Part shown: piece by piece, positions 18,948-28,287 of the stretch
Position numbering within the stretch: the stretch's first letter is position 1
Layout of the letters: every line of letters starts with the position of its first letter
Assembly: GCF_009498215.1 (NCBI RefSeq)
Contig: NZ_CP043498.1
Span: forward strand, 1,116,001 to 1,180,000
Length of the DNA stretch: 64,000 bases
Reading direction: 5' to 3'
Source: Rhizobium grahamii
GTDB lineage: Bacteria > Pseudomonadota > Alphaproteobacteria > Rhizobiales > Rhizobiaceae
Notes under the pieces: generated by a model
The model's input: only the letters and a program-made list of their open reading frames with translations
The model's database searches: none
What the model was told of the DNA's origin: nothing
Position numbers and translations under genes: made by a program

Positions 18948-19958
18948 ATGTCTTCGACACATGCGGAAGTTTCGCCTACCTTGCTTGTTGATGCGATGTT
19001 TGCATTCCGAAAGACCGCCGCGATCAAGGCGGCAATCGAGTTCGATCTTTTTACGAAGTTGGGCGCAGAGGGGCGAACGGCGCGTTCTCTGGCTCCGGAA
19101 CTGGGGTGCGCCGAGCGTGGCACCCGGATACTCTGCGACTTTCTCGTCGTGTCCGGGTTCCTGACGAAAAGTGGCGAGAACTACATACCGACGCCGTCAA
19201 GCCAGGCATTTCTCGACCGGCGTTCACCCGCCTACATGGGCGCCGCGATCGACTTTCTGGCCGCGCCGCAGATGTTGTCGCTGTTTCTCGACGACCCCGC
19301 GTCCTATGTCCGCAACGGCGGCTCCGTCGGTCTTGCCAATGTCGCGCCTGATAATCCGGTGTGGGTGAAGTTTGCCCGCGCGATGGGCTCGTTCACCGGT
19401 GCCAGCGCCAAAGCCTTGGCTGGCGAGGTCGAGACGTGGTCAAGGAAACCGGGAAAGGTGCTTGATATTGCCGCCGGGCCGGGGGCTTTCGGCATCGAGA
19501 TCGCCAAGGTGGCGCCATCGGCCAGCGTGGTAGCGATCGACTGGAAGCCTGTCCTTGCCGTGACAGAGGAGAACGCGAAGAAGGCAGGCGTGGCGGAGCG
19601 CTTCACATTCAAGCCCGGCAGTGCCTTCGAAGTCGACTGGGGTTCTGGCTATGACCTGATCCTGCTACCGAACTTTCTGCATCATTTCGATACGGAAGGC
19701 TGCATCGCACTTCTGAAGAAGGCGCGAGCGAGCCTTGGATCGGGTGGCCGCGTGGCGATCGTCGAGTTCGTTCCGAATGATGATCGCGTGTCGCCTGAGT
19801 TCCCGGCAGCCTTTGCCATGGTCATGCTGGCAACGACGCCGAAGGGCGATGCCTATACCGAACGGGAGCTAGCCGGCATGGCAAAAACCGCCGGATTCGG
19901 TAACGTCGCCATGAAGCCGCTGCCGCCATCACCGGCGAGCCTTTTGTTCCTGGAGTGA
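18948..19958 (+). CDS. Class I SAM-dependent methyltransferase, O-methyltransferase (dimerisation-domain) type
   Basis: A 336-residue protein: an N-terminal winged-helix dimerisation domain (FRKTAAIKAAIEFDLFTKLG, RGTRILCDFLVV) and a Rossmann SAM-binding domain with VLDIAAGPGAFGIEIA, VVAIDWKP and LLPNFLHHFD. The HHFD motif matches the catalytic region of hydroxyneurosporene/plant-type O-methyltransferases. The substrate is unknown. GGGAGGA lies 7 bases before ATG 18948, which fixes the start over the longer frame at 18888. It is convergent with phaC. Confidence 0.85.
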   Translation: MSSTHAEVSPTLLVDAMFAFRKTAAIKAAIEFDLFTKLGAEGRTARSLAPELGCAERGTRILCDFLVVSGFLTKSGENYIPTPSSQAFLDRRSPAYMGAAIDFLAAPQMLSLFLDDPASYVRNGGSVGLANVAPDNPVWVKFARAMGSFTGASAKALAGEVETWSRKPGKVLDIAAGPGAFGIEIAKVAPSASVVAIDWKPVLAVTEENAKKAGVAERFTFKPGSAFEVDWGSGYDLILLPNFLHHFDTEGCIALLKKARASLGSGGRVAIVEFVPNDDRVSPEFPAAFAMVMLATTPKGDAYTERELAGMAKTAGFGNVAMKPLPPSPASLLFLE

Positions 19959-19980
19959 CCGCTGAGAGCCGTTTCGGCTC

Positions 19981-21819
19981 TCAGGCTCGCTCCAGCACAT
20001 AACTTCCCGGCGCTTCTTCGAGGGCGTTGAGCGCTGCACCGCCCGGTTTCCGGGCGGGCACGCGCGCATCGTTGTTCGCCTCGATCCAGGCCTGCCAGTG
20101 CGGCCACCATGAGCCGGCGTTTTCCGTGGCCTCGGTCAGCCATGTGTCGTAATCGCCCTTGGCTGCACCGCCGACCCAATACTGGTACTTCTTCTTGTCG
20201 GGCGGATTGACCACGCCTGCGATGTGACCGGAGCCGGCAAGCACGAAATCGACCTTGCCGCCAAAGAACTGGCTACCAAGGAATACCGACTTTGCGGGCG
20301 CGATGTGGTCTTCGCGCGTCGCGAGGTTGTAGATCGGGATTTTGACGTCCTTCAGCGATAGCTTCTGTCCGTCCAAAACCATCTCGTTCGTTGTGAGCGC
20401 GTTCCGCAGATAGCAATTGCGTAGATAGAAGGCATGGTTCGCCGCCGCCATCCGCGTGGAATCCGCGTTCCAGAACAGCAGGTCGAAGGGCATCGGTTCC
20501 TGGCCCTTCAGATAGTTGTTGACGAAATAGGGCCAGATCAGCTCCGAGGCGCGCAGCATGTTGAAGGCGGTCGCCATCTTCGAGCCGTCGAGATAGCCGA
20601 CCTCGTCCATATGCGCCTCGAGGCGGCCAAGCTGCTCTTCGTCCACGAAGACCTTGAGATCGCCGGCGTGGGTGAAGTCGACCTGCGTGGTGAAGAGCGT
20701 CGCCGTCTTGATCCGCTTGTTCTTCTCCTTCGCATGCAGTGCCAGCGTCGCTGAAAGCAGCGTGCCGCCGACGCAGTAGCCGATTGCGTTCGCTTCCTTC
20801 TCTCCCGTCGCCTTCTCGATCGTGTCGAGCGCGAAGTCGATACCCTCACGCGCGTAGGAGGCCCAATCCTTCCCGGCATGGCGCGCATCCGGATTGACCC
20901 AGGAGATGACGAACACGGTTTGCCCTTGGTCGACGCACCATTTGATGAACGATTTTTGCGGGTTGAGGTCGAGGATGTAGAACTTGTTGATCCACGGCGG
21001 GCAGATGAGGAGAGGGCGTTTCAAGACCGTTTCCGTCGTCGGCTCGTACTGGATGATCTGGCAGATCTCGTTCTGCGCGATCACCTTGCCCGATGTCAGC
21101 GCCATGTCGCGGCCGACGGCGAATTTGCTCATGTCGGTCTGACGAAGCTTCAGGTCGCCATGACCCGCGGCAATATCCTCGGCCAGCATCTTCATGCCGC
21201 GTACCAGGTTCTCGCCGCTGGTCGCGATCGTCTCCCGGTAGAGCTGAGGATTGGTTGCGACGAAATTGGTTGGCGAGAGGGCGGCCGTTATCTGCTTCAC
21301 ATAGAAGCCGGCCTTGTGCTTCGTGTGATCATCGAGACCATCGGTCTCGGCAACGATCTTTTCGGCCCAATCGGCAGTGATCAGGTACACCTGCTTCAGA
21401 AATTCGAAGAAGGGGTTCTTCTGCCAGTCCTCGTCCGCAAAGCGCTTGTCCTTGCGGTCCGGCTCGTCCGCCGGCGTCTCACCCTGCATGCGCTGCATCG
21501 AACGCATCCAGATCCCGAAATAGCTGCTCATCAGCTGCGTCTGCGCCTCGAAGGTGCGGCGAGGGTCCGACATCCAGTATTCGGTGACCTTTGAAAGCGT
21601 CTTGACCATATCGGTCATCGGTTCGGCCGCGTTCTCTGCGATCGCGCCGCGTTCGCGTGGGGCAAGCCAGGCTGTCGCGGCCTTGCCGAGGTTCTCGATC
21701 GCGCGGGCGAAGTTGACCGCCATCGCCTCGGGATCTTTCATCAGGTACGGATCCAGGTCTTTCGCATCAAAGCCCGGGCTTTTCGTCTTGTCGCCGTTTT
21801 CCTGCTTGCTGTCGGTCAC
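19981..21819 (-). CDS. phaC: Poly(3-hydroxybutyrate) polymerase, class I
   Basis: A 612-residue class I PHA synthase which polymerises 3-hydroxybutyryl-CoA at the granule surface. The lipase-like box GYCVGG lies near residue 346 with the catalytic Cys. WINKFYILDLNP, VISWVNPD and the catalytic Asp/His regions (LATREDHIAP, GSGHIAGVVNPP) are in the usual order. It stands alone without phaA/phaB; the phasin gene is 40 kb away in this window. A ribosome site (GGAGGAAACG) precedes the ATG. The 22-bp gap to the converging methyltransferase contains a short GAGAGCC/GGCTCTC stem (19964-19982) that could end transcription. Confidence 0.96.
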   Translation of the reverse strand: MTDSKQENGDKTKSPGFDAKDLDPYLMKDPEAMAVNFARAIENLGKAATAWLAPRERGAIAENAAEPMTDMVKTLSKVTEYWMSDPRRTFEAQTQLMSSYFGIWMRSMQRMQGETPADEPDRKDKRFADEDWQKNPFFEFLKQVYLITADWAEKIVAETDGLDDHTKHKAGFYVKQITAALSPTNFVATNPQLYRETIATSGENLVRGMKMLAEDIAAGHGDLKLRQTDMSKFAVGRDMALTSGKVIAQNEICQIIQYEPTTETVLKRPLLICPPWINKFYILDLNPQKSFIKWCVDQGQTVFVISWVNPDARHAGKDWASYAREGIDFALDTIEKATGEKEANAIGYCVGGTLLSATLALHAKEKNKRIKTATLFTTQVDFTHAGDLKVFVDEEQLGRLEAHMDEVGYLDGSKMATAFNMLRASELIWPYFVNNYLKGQEPMPFDLLFWNADSTRMAAANHAFYLRNCYLRNALTTNEMVLDGQKLSLKDVKIPIYNLATREDHIAPAKSVFLGSQFFGGKVDFVLAGSGHIAGVVNPPDKKKYQYWVGGAAKGDYDTWLTEATENAGSWWPHWQAWIEANNDARVPARKPGGAALNALEEAPGSYVLERA

Positions 21820-21971
21820 TCGTTTCCTCCGGCGGCAGCATGTTCCTGCAAATCGAGTTGTACATCTGGAAAGATCGATAAAACAAGTTCCGCTGACGCG
21901 CGCTCGTGCTATTGCTTTGTCGCTGCGACGAATCTAACAGTCGAGACAGCTCAGGATCTGGAACATCTGGC

Positions 21972-22388
21972 ATGACGAACAAAGGCATTCGCATTTTCGC
22001 AAACGTTATCCGCACCGCGCTTATCGGCGCCACTGCGGCCGTGACGCTTGCGGCCTGCATGCGAACGCCCGAGGAAAAGGCCGAGATCGCCGCGAGACGA
22101 GCGGCGCCGACCGCCGTTGTCATGGGGCCCACCAAGGGTGGCGTGCCGGCAGAAGGCGGTCTTGCGCATTATCCGGATGGATATCCGTCTTTTGGTGCGC
22201 CGCTGACGGCCGCCAACGTCCAGATGAACGATGAGCAGGCCGCCGACCTTCAGCGCAAGCTCTCGGCGCTTGGCGCACAGCGCAAGGCCGGGACAATTTC
22301 CGAGGCGGAGTATCAGCGCCGCGTGGAAGAATATCGCAAGCTCGCGGCTGAGCACGGCCCGGAAACGCTCTCCGAAATCACGAAATAG
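21972..22388 (+). CDS. Lipoprotein with SHOCT-like C terminus
   Basis: A 138-residue protein with a lipoprotein signal peptide ending in LAAC (residues about 28-31), then a proline/glycine-rich linker, and a C-terminal helix pair (LQRKLSALGAQRKAGTISEAEYQRRVEEYRKL) resembling the SHOCT short-domain pattern. The function is unknown; SHOCT tails often mediate oligomerisation. The start ATG at 21972 lies right before the signal peptide; the frame extends to 21906 without features. Confidence 0.7.
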   Translation: MTNKGIRIFANVIRTALIGATAAVTLAACMRTPEEKAEIAARRAAPTAVVMGPTKGGVPAEGGLAHYPDGYPSFGAPLTAANVQMNDEQAADLQRKLSALGAQRKAGTISEAEYQRRVEEYRKLAAEHGPETLSEITK

Positions 22389-22612
22389 GCCTTGCCTTCG
22401 CAGCGTTTTGGAAGCAAAGCCTTCCATCGGTAGCGAAAAATGAATTTTTCCTGATAATGCGCGGTCTGCGCGGTTTTCTGTCAAAGAAATGCCGCGCAAC
22501 GCAAGTCTGATGAATACGGCGCTGGCGATTCTGAAGTTCGTATCGCGAGCAGCCGGTAATTAGGACGAACTTCGAGCGCGGCCGTGGTGGCCGTATTTCC
22601 GTGGGGAAAGAA

Positions 22613-23830
22613 ATGGAAGAGTTTCACAAAGTCCGGCGTTTGCCGCCTTACGTTTTCGAACAGGTCAACCGTTTGAAAGCAAGCGCGCGAGCGGGCGGGG
22701 CCGATATCATCGATCTCGGCATGGGAAACCCTGACCTTCCTACCCCCAAGGCGATCGTCGACAAGCTCTGCGAAGTCGTTCAGGACCCACGCACGCACCG
22801 TTATTCGTCCTCCAAGGGCATTCCCGGCCTGCGCCGTGCCCAGGCTGCCTACTATGCCCGCCGCTTCGGCGTGAAGCTGAACCCGGACACCCAGGTCGTT
22901 GCAACCCTCGGTTCGAAGGAAGGCTTCGCCAACATGGCGCAGGCGATTACCGCGCCTGGCGACGTCATTCTCTGCCCGAATCCGACCTATCCGATCCATG
23001 CCTTTGGCTTCCTGATGGCAGGCGGCGTCATCCGTTCGATCCCGGTCGAGCCGGATGAAAACTTCTTCGCCCCGCTGGAGCGCGCTGTGCGCCACTCCAT
23101 CCCGAAGCCGCTGGCGCTGATCCTGAACTATCCGTCGAACCCCACGGCTTTTGTGGCGACGCTTGACTTCTATAAGGACGTCATCGCCTTCGCGAAGAAG
23201 CACGACATCATCGTGCTGTCCGACCTTGCCTATTCCGAAATCTACTTCGACGGCGAGCCGCCGCCCTCCGTTCTGCAGGTTCCGGGCGCTATCGACGTGA
23301 CGGTCGAATTCACGTCGATGTCGAAGACCTTCTCGATGCCCGGCTGGCGCATGGGCTTTGCGGTTGGCAATGAACGCCTGATCGCAGCGTTGACGCGCGT
23401 GAAGTCGTACCTCGACTACGGCGCCTTCACGCCGATCCAGGTGGCGGCCACCCATGCGCTGAACGGCGACGGCTCCGACATTGCGGAAGTCCGCAACGTC
23501 TACAAGCGCCGCCGCGACGTCATGGTCGAGAGCTTCGGCAAGGCCGGCTTCGAAGTGCCACCGCCTGCGGCGACGATGTTTGCTTGGGCCAAGATCCCCG
23601 AGAAGTTCCGCCATCTCGGCTCTCTGGAATTCTCCAAGCTGCTCGTCGAAAAGGCCGATGTGGCCGTGGCGCCTGGCGTCGGCTTCGGCGAAATGGGCGA
23701 TGACTACGTCCGTCTGGCTCTCGTTGAGAACGAGCACCGCATCCGCCAGGCCGCGCGCAGCATCAAGAAATTCCTGTCGACGGCCGACGAGACGATGCAC
23801 AACGTCATCTCGTTGAACGCTCACCGTTGA
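22613..23830 (+). CDS. PLP-dependent aminotransferase, LL-DAP/alanine/aspartate type
   Basis: A 405-residue fold-type I class I aminotransferase. Motifs: DLGMGNPDLPTP, NYPSNPTAFVA, SDLAYSEIYFDG and the PLP lysine in SMSKTFSMPGWRMGFAVGN. The sequence is of the group variously annotated as LL-diaminopimelate aminotransferase or AlaC-type, using glutamate or alanine with aspartate-family acceptors. It lies 63 bases upstream of hom, consistent with a role in aspartate-family amino-acid metabolism, but the exact substrate cannot be fixed. ATG 22613 follows GGGGAAAG; the GTG at 22601 is less likely. Confidence 0.88.
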   Translation: MEEFHKVRRLPPYVFEQVNRLKASARAGGADIIDLGMGNPDLPTPKAIVDKLCEVVQDPRTHRYSSSKGIPGLRRAQAAYYARRFGVKLNPDTQVVATLGSKEGFANMAQAITAPGDVILCPNPTYPIHAFGFLMAGGVIRSIPVEPDENFFAPLERAVRHSIPKPLALILNYPSNPTAFVATLDFYKDVIAFAKKHDIIVLSDLAYSEIYFDGEPPPSVLQVPGAIDVTVEFTSMSKTFSMPGWRMGFAVGNERLIAALTRVKSYLDYGAFTPIQVAATHALNGDGSDIAEVRNVYKRRRDVMVESFGKAGFEVPPPAATMFAWAKIPEKFRHLGSLEFSKLLVEKADVAVAPGVGFGEMGDDYVRLALVENEHRIRQAARSIKKFLSTADETMHNVISLNAHR

Positions 23831-23893
23831 TTTAATCTTCCACGGCGGTCGTGTTGAGCGACCGCCATTCATGACACATTTCAGGATCGATCC

Positions 23894-25216
23894 ATGGCAG
23901 ATGCCCTCAAAATCGGCATTGCGGGCTTGGGTACCGTTGGTGCTTCGCTCGTCCGTATCATTCAGCAGCGCAGCAACGAGCTTGCCGCTACGTGCGGCCG
24001 TCCGATCGTCATTACGGGCGTTTCGGCCCGCGACAAGACGAAGGATCGCGGCATCGAAGTCGGCGGCATCGAGTGGTTCGATCGGCCGGAAGATCTGGCC
24101 GCAAAGGGCGACATCGACGTTTTCGTTGAGTTGATGGGCGGTGCTGAAGGCTCGGCTAACGTCTCGGTTCGCACTGCGCTCGAGCGGGGTCTCCATGTGG
24201 TGACCGCGAACAAGGCGCTGCTTGCCTATCACGGCGTTGAACTGGCGACCATCGCCGAGGAAAAGGGCGCGCTCCTGAATTTCGAGGCGGCGGTCGCGGG
24301 TGGCATCCCCGTCATCAAGGCGCTGCGCGAGTCGCTGACCGGCAATACGATTTCGCGCGTCTACGGGATCATGAACGGCACCTGCAACTACATCTTGACT
24401 AAGATGGAGAAGGAGGGCCTGTCGTTTGCGGATTGCCTGAAGGAAGCCCAGCGGCTTGGCTACGCCGAAGCTGATCCGGCTTTCGACATCGAAGGCAACG
24501 ACACCGCTCACAAGCTGTCCATTCTGACGACGCTGGCGTTCGGAAACCAGATCGCGGCCGACGATATCTATCTCGAAGGCATCACCAACATCTCGATCGA
24601 GGACATCCACGCCGCCGCCGATCTTGGTTATCGAATCAAGCTCCTCGGCGTGGCGCAGCGGACGGACACCGGCATTGAGCAGCGCGTTCATCCGACGATG
24701 GTGCCTGTCGATTCCGTCATCGCTCAGGTCGATGGCGTCACCAACGCCGTGGCGATCGAGTCCGACGTTCTCGGTGAACTGCTGATGGTCGGCCCCGGTG
24801 CCGGTGGCAATGCGACGGCCTCTTCAGTACTCGGAGACATTGCCGATATCGCCAAGAGCCGCCCCGGTGCCCAGCAGGTTCCCGTTCTTGGTCATCCGGC
24901 CAAGTTGCTTGAGCCTTATCGCAAGGCGCAGATCCAGAGCCATGAAGGCGGCTATTTCATCCGCCTGACCGTGCTCGACCGCACCGGCGTCTTCGCAAGC
25001 GTCGCGACCCATATGGCGGAGAACCAGATTTCACTGGAATCCATCGTTCAGCGATCGAAGCAGCATCTGGCGCCGTCGCATCACCAGACCATCATCATGG
25101 TCACGCATGCGACGACCGAGGACTCGGTGCGCAAGGCCGTCAACGCCATAAAGGAAGAAGGCTTCCACGTCGGCGAGCCGCAGGTCATCCGCATCGAGCG
25201 TCCGAAGGAAAGCTGA
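23894..25216 (+). CDS. hom: Homoserine dehydrogenase
   Basis: A 440-residue NAD(P)-dependent enzyme that reduces aspartate semialdehyde to homoserine for threonine and methionine synthesis. The Rossmann motif GIAGLGTVGASLVRI opens the protein. NGTCNYILTKM and AEADPAFDIEGNDTAHKLSIL are the catalytic signatures. A C-terminal ACT domain (VLDRTGVFASVATHMAE) from about residue 355 indicates allosteric control by threonine. It is probably cotranscribed with the upstream aminotransferase. Confidence 0.96.
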   Translation: MADALKIGIAGLGTVGASLVRIIQQRSNELAATCGRPIVITGVSARDKTKDRGIEVGGIEWFDRPEDLAAKGDIDVFVELMGGAEGSANVSVRTALERGLHVVTANKALLAYHGVELATIAEEKGALLNFEAAVAGGIPVIKALRESLTGNTISRVYGIMNGTCNYILTKMEKEGLSFADCLKEAQRLGYAEADPAFDIEGNDTAHKLSILTTLAFGNQIAADDIYLEGITNISIEDIHAAADLGYRIKLLGVAQRTDTGIEQRVHPTMVPVDSVIAQVDGVTNAVAIESDVLGELLMVGPGAGGNATASSVLGDIADIAKSRPGAQQVPVLGHPAKLLEPYRKAQIQSHEGGYFIRLTVLDRTGVFASVATHMAENQISLESIVQRSKQHLAPSHHQTIIMVTHATTEDSVRKAVNAIKEEGFHVGEPQVIRIERPKES

Positions 25217-25346
25217 TCAAGAGCCGCAGCTTCTTCCTCTGGGGAGAAGCTGCGCGCAACCGTTGTCATCCTGCAGGAAGCCGCATAGATGTGAGTTTCA
25301 CTCCGGTCACGGGGTGGTGACAGATGGCACTGCAGAGAGGAAACAG

Positions 25347-27149
25347 GTGGATATAGCCGCCGATCCGGTACAGCGCGCCTTCCTTGGCGTGGAGAAGTCG
25401 GTTCTCAGCAATCGCTGGGTATCGCGCCTCGATCAAGCCGGCCAGAACCGAGCGCTTGCGATGTCGCAGACGCATGGGCTGCCGGATCTGATTGCGCGTG
25501 TTCTTGCCGGCCGCGGCGTCGGCGTCGATGAGGCGATCGGGTTTCTGGATCCCACGCTGCGTTCACTGATGCCGGATCCCTACACGCTGACGGACTGTGA
25601 GAAGGCCGCCTTGCGCCTCGTTGAGGCTATTCGCGGCCGCCAGCAGGTGGCGATCTTCGGCGACTACGATGTCGACGGCGCATCCTCATCGGCGCTGCTT
25701 TATCGCTTCCTCACGCATTTTGGCGTGAAGGCCGAGATCTACATTCCCGACCGGATTTTCGAAGGCTACGGCCCGAATGCCGCGGCGATCGATCAGCTGA
25801 TCGACAACGGCGCACGGCTGATCGTGACGGTCGATTGCGGTTCGACGAGCCACGACGCGCTTGCCGCCGCGGAAAGGCGCAACATCGACGTTGTCGTGAT
25901 TGATCACCACCAGGTGACGCATGACCTGCCGCCTTGCCATGCATTGGTCAATCCGAACCGGGAAGACGATCTCTCCGGGCAGGGACATCTCTGCGCCGCC
26001 GGTGTCGTCTTCCTCGTGCTCGTGGCGACGCTGCGCCTGCTGCGAGAGGCCGGAGATGCCCGGGTCCGCACCATGGATCTGCTGCAGTGGCTCGATATCG
26101 TAGCCCTAGCCACCGTCTGCGACGTCGTGCCCCTCAAGGGACTGAACCGAGCCTACGTGGTAAAAGGCCTGATTGCCGCACGCCATCAGGGCAATGCGGG
26201 CCTCTCCGCCCTGTTCAAGAAGGCCGGGCTTGCCGGCCCGGTAACGCCCTATCATTTCGGCTTCCTGATCGGGCCGCGGATCAATGCCGGCGGACGGATC
26301 GGCGACGCGGCACTCGGCAGCCGGTTGCTGACGCTCGAGGATGCCGGCGAAGCCGAGGTCATCGCGCAGCGGCTCGATGAGCTGAACCGTGACCGTCAGG
26401 TCATGGAGGCGGCAATGCTTCAGGAAGCGGAAGCCGAGGCTCTTGCCGAATACGGAGATGGCGAGGGTGCGTCCGTCATTGTGACCGCTCATGAGAAATG
26501 GCACCCCGGCATCGTCGGTCTGATCGCGGCTCGGCTGAAGGAGAAGTTTAAGCGTCCCGCCTTCGCCATCGCCTTCGATCCGTCAGGCAAGGGCACCGGT
26601 TCCGGCCGTTCGATCAATGGCTTCGACATGGGCAAGATGGTGCGGGCTGCGGTGGATGAGGGCTTGCTCGTCAAGGGCGGCGGACATGCGATGGCGGCCG
26701 GCCTTACCGTGGAGCGCGAAAAGCTCGGGCGGCTGCGCAGCTACTTTTCGGAGCGCGCCGAAAAGACGGTTGCGACCCTTGTCGCAAACGAAACGCTGAA
26801 GGTCGATGGCGCAATCGCCGCAAGCGGCGCCAACATCGAGCTCATCGACCGGCTGGAAACTGCCGGCCCCTATGGTTCCGGCCATTCGCAACCGATCTTC
26901 GCCGTTCCTGCCCACCGGCTGCGCGACTCCCGCGTCGTCGGCGAGAAGCATGTGAAGATCACCTTGGAGGCAATGGACGGCGCCCGCCTTGATGGCATTG
27001 CCTTCCGGGCAGCCGATACCCAGCTCGGCAACCTGCTGCTGAATTCGCGCGGCGCCAACCTGCACGTCGCCGGGTCATTGGGCGCGGAGCACTATCAGGG
27101 CTCAAGGCGGATACAGCTGCGCGTCCTCGACGGCGCTCCGGCGCGATAG
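25347..27149 (+). CDS. recJ: Single-stranded-DNA-specific 5'-3' exonuclease RecJ
   Basis: A 600-residue DHH-family nuclease for recombination and mismatch repair. Motifs in order: FGDYDVDGASSSALLY, VDCGSTSH, VVIDHHQV (DHH), LATVCDVVPL and, in the DHHA1 part, GGGHAMAAGLTVE. GTG at 25347 is preceded by GAGAGGAAACAG and starts the protein close to the usual N terminus; an extension to 25263 lacks a site. Its last 22 codons are repeated in diverged form at 32221-32289, at the other side of an accessory block. In many related genomes glpX sits between hom and recJ; here it is absent. Confidence 0.95.
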   Translation: MDIAADPVQRAFLGVEKSVLSNRWVSRLDQAGQNRALAMSQTHGLPDLIARVLAGRGVGVDEAIGFLDPTLRSLMPDPYTLTDCEKAALRLVEAIRGRQQVAIFGDYDVDGASSSALLYRFLTHFGVKAEIYIPDRIFEGYGPNAAAIDQLIDNGARLIVTVDCGSTSHDALAAAERRNIDVVVIDHHQVTHDLPPCHALVNPNREDDLSGQGHLCAAGVVFLVLVATLRLLREAGDARVRTMDLLQWLDIVALATVCDVVPLKGLNRAYVVKGLIAARHQGNAGLSALFKKAGLAGPVTPYHFGFLIGPRINAGGRIGDAALGSRLLTLEDAGEAEVIAQRLDELNRDRQVMEAAMLQEAEAEALAEYGDGEGASVIVTAHEKWHPGIVGLIAARLKEKFKRPAFAIAFDPSGKGTGSGRSINGFDMGKMVRAAVDEGLLVKGGGHAMAAGLTVEREKLGRLRSYFSERAEKTVATLVANETLKVDGAIAASGANIELIDRLETAGPYGSGHSQPIFAVPAHRLRDSRVVGEKHVKITLEAMDGARLDGIAFRAADTQLGNLLLNSRGANLHVAGSLGAEHYQGSRRIQLRVLDGAPAR

Positions 27150-27180
27150 CGAAGAGGTTTCGCAGCGGGCAGGGCGATGT
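27081..27180 (+). repeat. Left copy of recJ 3'-end direct repeat
   Basis: The last 69 bases of recJ plus about 30 bases beyond are matched by 32221-32320 in the same orientation, with roughly 80 percent identity by eye and one 1-base gap downstream of the stop. The repeats enclose the 5-kb accessory block. See the right copy for the protein comparison. Confidence 0.8.
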
Positions 27181-27358
27181 TTACCGGGCAGAAATCGGGG
27201 GCTGTTTGCCATCCGCAAACGCTGTCGTTCAGGCTCCGCCCTTTGTATCGGCTGCCACTCGGTTTTCATTTATCTGGCAGACCCCTGGCGAGAGTGCATT
27301 CTCAGAGAGAGTTGAGAAGCTCGGTGGACCACAGTCAAGCGGTGTGACACTGCGCGGT

Positions 27359-28117
27359 CTAATGCGACGTATAGGCACCATCGACAGCATGATAGCTCCC
27401 CGTGATGAAGCTTGCCTGGCTGGAGAGGAGAAAGCAGGCGAGGCCTGCCACTTCCTCCGGCTTGCCACGCCGGCCCATCGGTTGAAGGCTATCCATGCGT
27501 TTGAGGTAGCTTGCCGCCTGTTGAACCTCCGCAACAAGCGGGGTGTCGATCCATCCGGGCCCGATGACGTTGATGCGGATTCCGAAGCGTGCGTATTCGA
27601 TGGCCGCGGCCTTCGTCAGCCCGACCACGCCATGTTTTGCCGCAGTGTAGGCAGCGGTCAGCGGCAGGGCGACTGTTCCAAGAATGGATGAAACGTTGAC
27701 GATGGATCCGCCGCCGCATTCCAGCATGGCGTTAATCTCATGCTTCATGCAGTAGAAAACCCCGTTGAGATTGACGTTGGTAACGCGTTGCCATTCCTCG
27801 ATTGGATAACTGCCGGTGGGGTTGCGTATGCCATGGATGCCGGCATTGTTGACGGCTAGGTTCAATCCACCCCATTCAGCGACCGTATCGGCGAACAGGC
27901 GTTCGACGGACTGAGCGTTGCCGACATCGACGTGAGCAGGCATGGCCCTGCCGCCGCCCTCATTGATTTCCTCAGCGACCCGATTGGCTGCCTCCATATC
28001 GATGTCAGCGATGACGACGCGGACACCTTCGTGAGCAAGTTGGCGGCAGATCGCAGCACCTATTCCTGAACCTCCACCGGTCACCACGGCGACTTTGTCT
28101 CGAAGGCCCAACTCCAT
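27359..28117 (-). CDS. SDR-family oxidoreductase
   Basis: A 252-residue classical short-chain dehydrogenase/reductase: cofactor motif TGGGSGIGAAIC, NNAGIHG, catalytic Ser in VSSILG and YTAAK (Tyr/Lys), and a C-terminal SFITGSYHAVDGAY. An Asp after the second strand (IADIDMEAA) suggests NAD(H) preference. It is the first gene of the block bounded by the recJ repeats and is divergent from an L,D-transpeptidase; a perfect 9-bp inverted repeat lies between them. The substrate is unknown. Confidence 0.88.
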   Translation of the reverse strand: MELGLRDKVAVVTGGGSGIGAAICRQLAHEGVRVVIADIDMEAANRVAEEINEGGGRAMPAHVDVGNAQSVERLFADTVAEWGGLNLAVNNAGIHGIRNPTGSYPIEEWQRVTNVNLNGVFYCMKHEINAMLECGGGSIVNVSSILGTVALPLTAAYTAAKHGVVGLTKAAAIEYARFGIRINVIGPGWIDTPLVAEVQQAASYLKRMDSLQPMGRRGKPEEVAGLACFLLSSQASFITGSYHAVDGAYTSH

Positions 28118-28243
28118 CGTCTTTTATCCCTCCCGCAAGCAACGCGCGTATTGCCTCACAACTGCAAGCCGTACCTCAACTCCAGTATCTTTGCACCGAA
28201 TATTGATCTTCATCTACATCCAGATTGACCTAATCTCGACCGA

Positions 28244-28270
28244 TGTTAGTTTTGATCGTCTAAACTAACA
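28244..28270. promoter_or_regulatory. Perfect inverted repeat, TetR-type operator candidate
   Basis: TGTTAGTTT, nine bases, AAACTAACA: a 27-base perfect dyad in the divergent region, 18 bases before the L,D-transpeptidase start and about 127 bases before the SDR start. Size and arm spacing suit a TetR-family repressor; no regulator gene is in the block. Confidence 0.5.
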
Positions 28271-28287
28271 AATAGTGGCAGGTGAAA

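Noticed and set aside
18652..18960. 102-codon minus-strand frame in the DUF2778/methyltransferase gap
   Set aside because: Arginine-rich, no ribosome site, overlaps the start of the methyltransferase gene; no family features.
22481..24691. 736-codon open frame on the minus strand
   Set aside because: It lies antisense to the aminotransferase and hom genes, both with complete motifs; the translation has no domain and its length follows from high-GC codon use.
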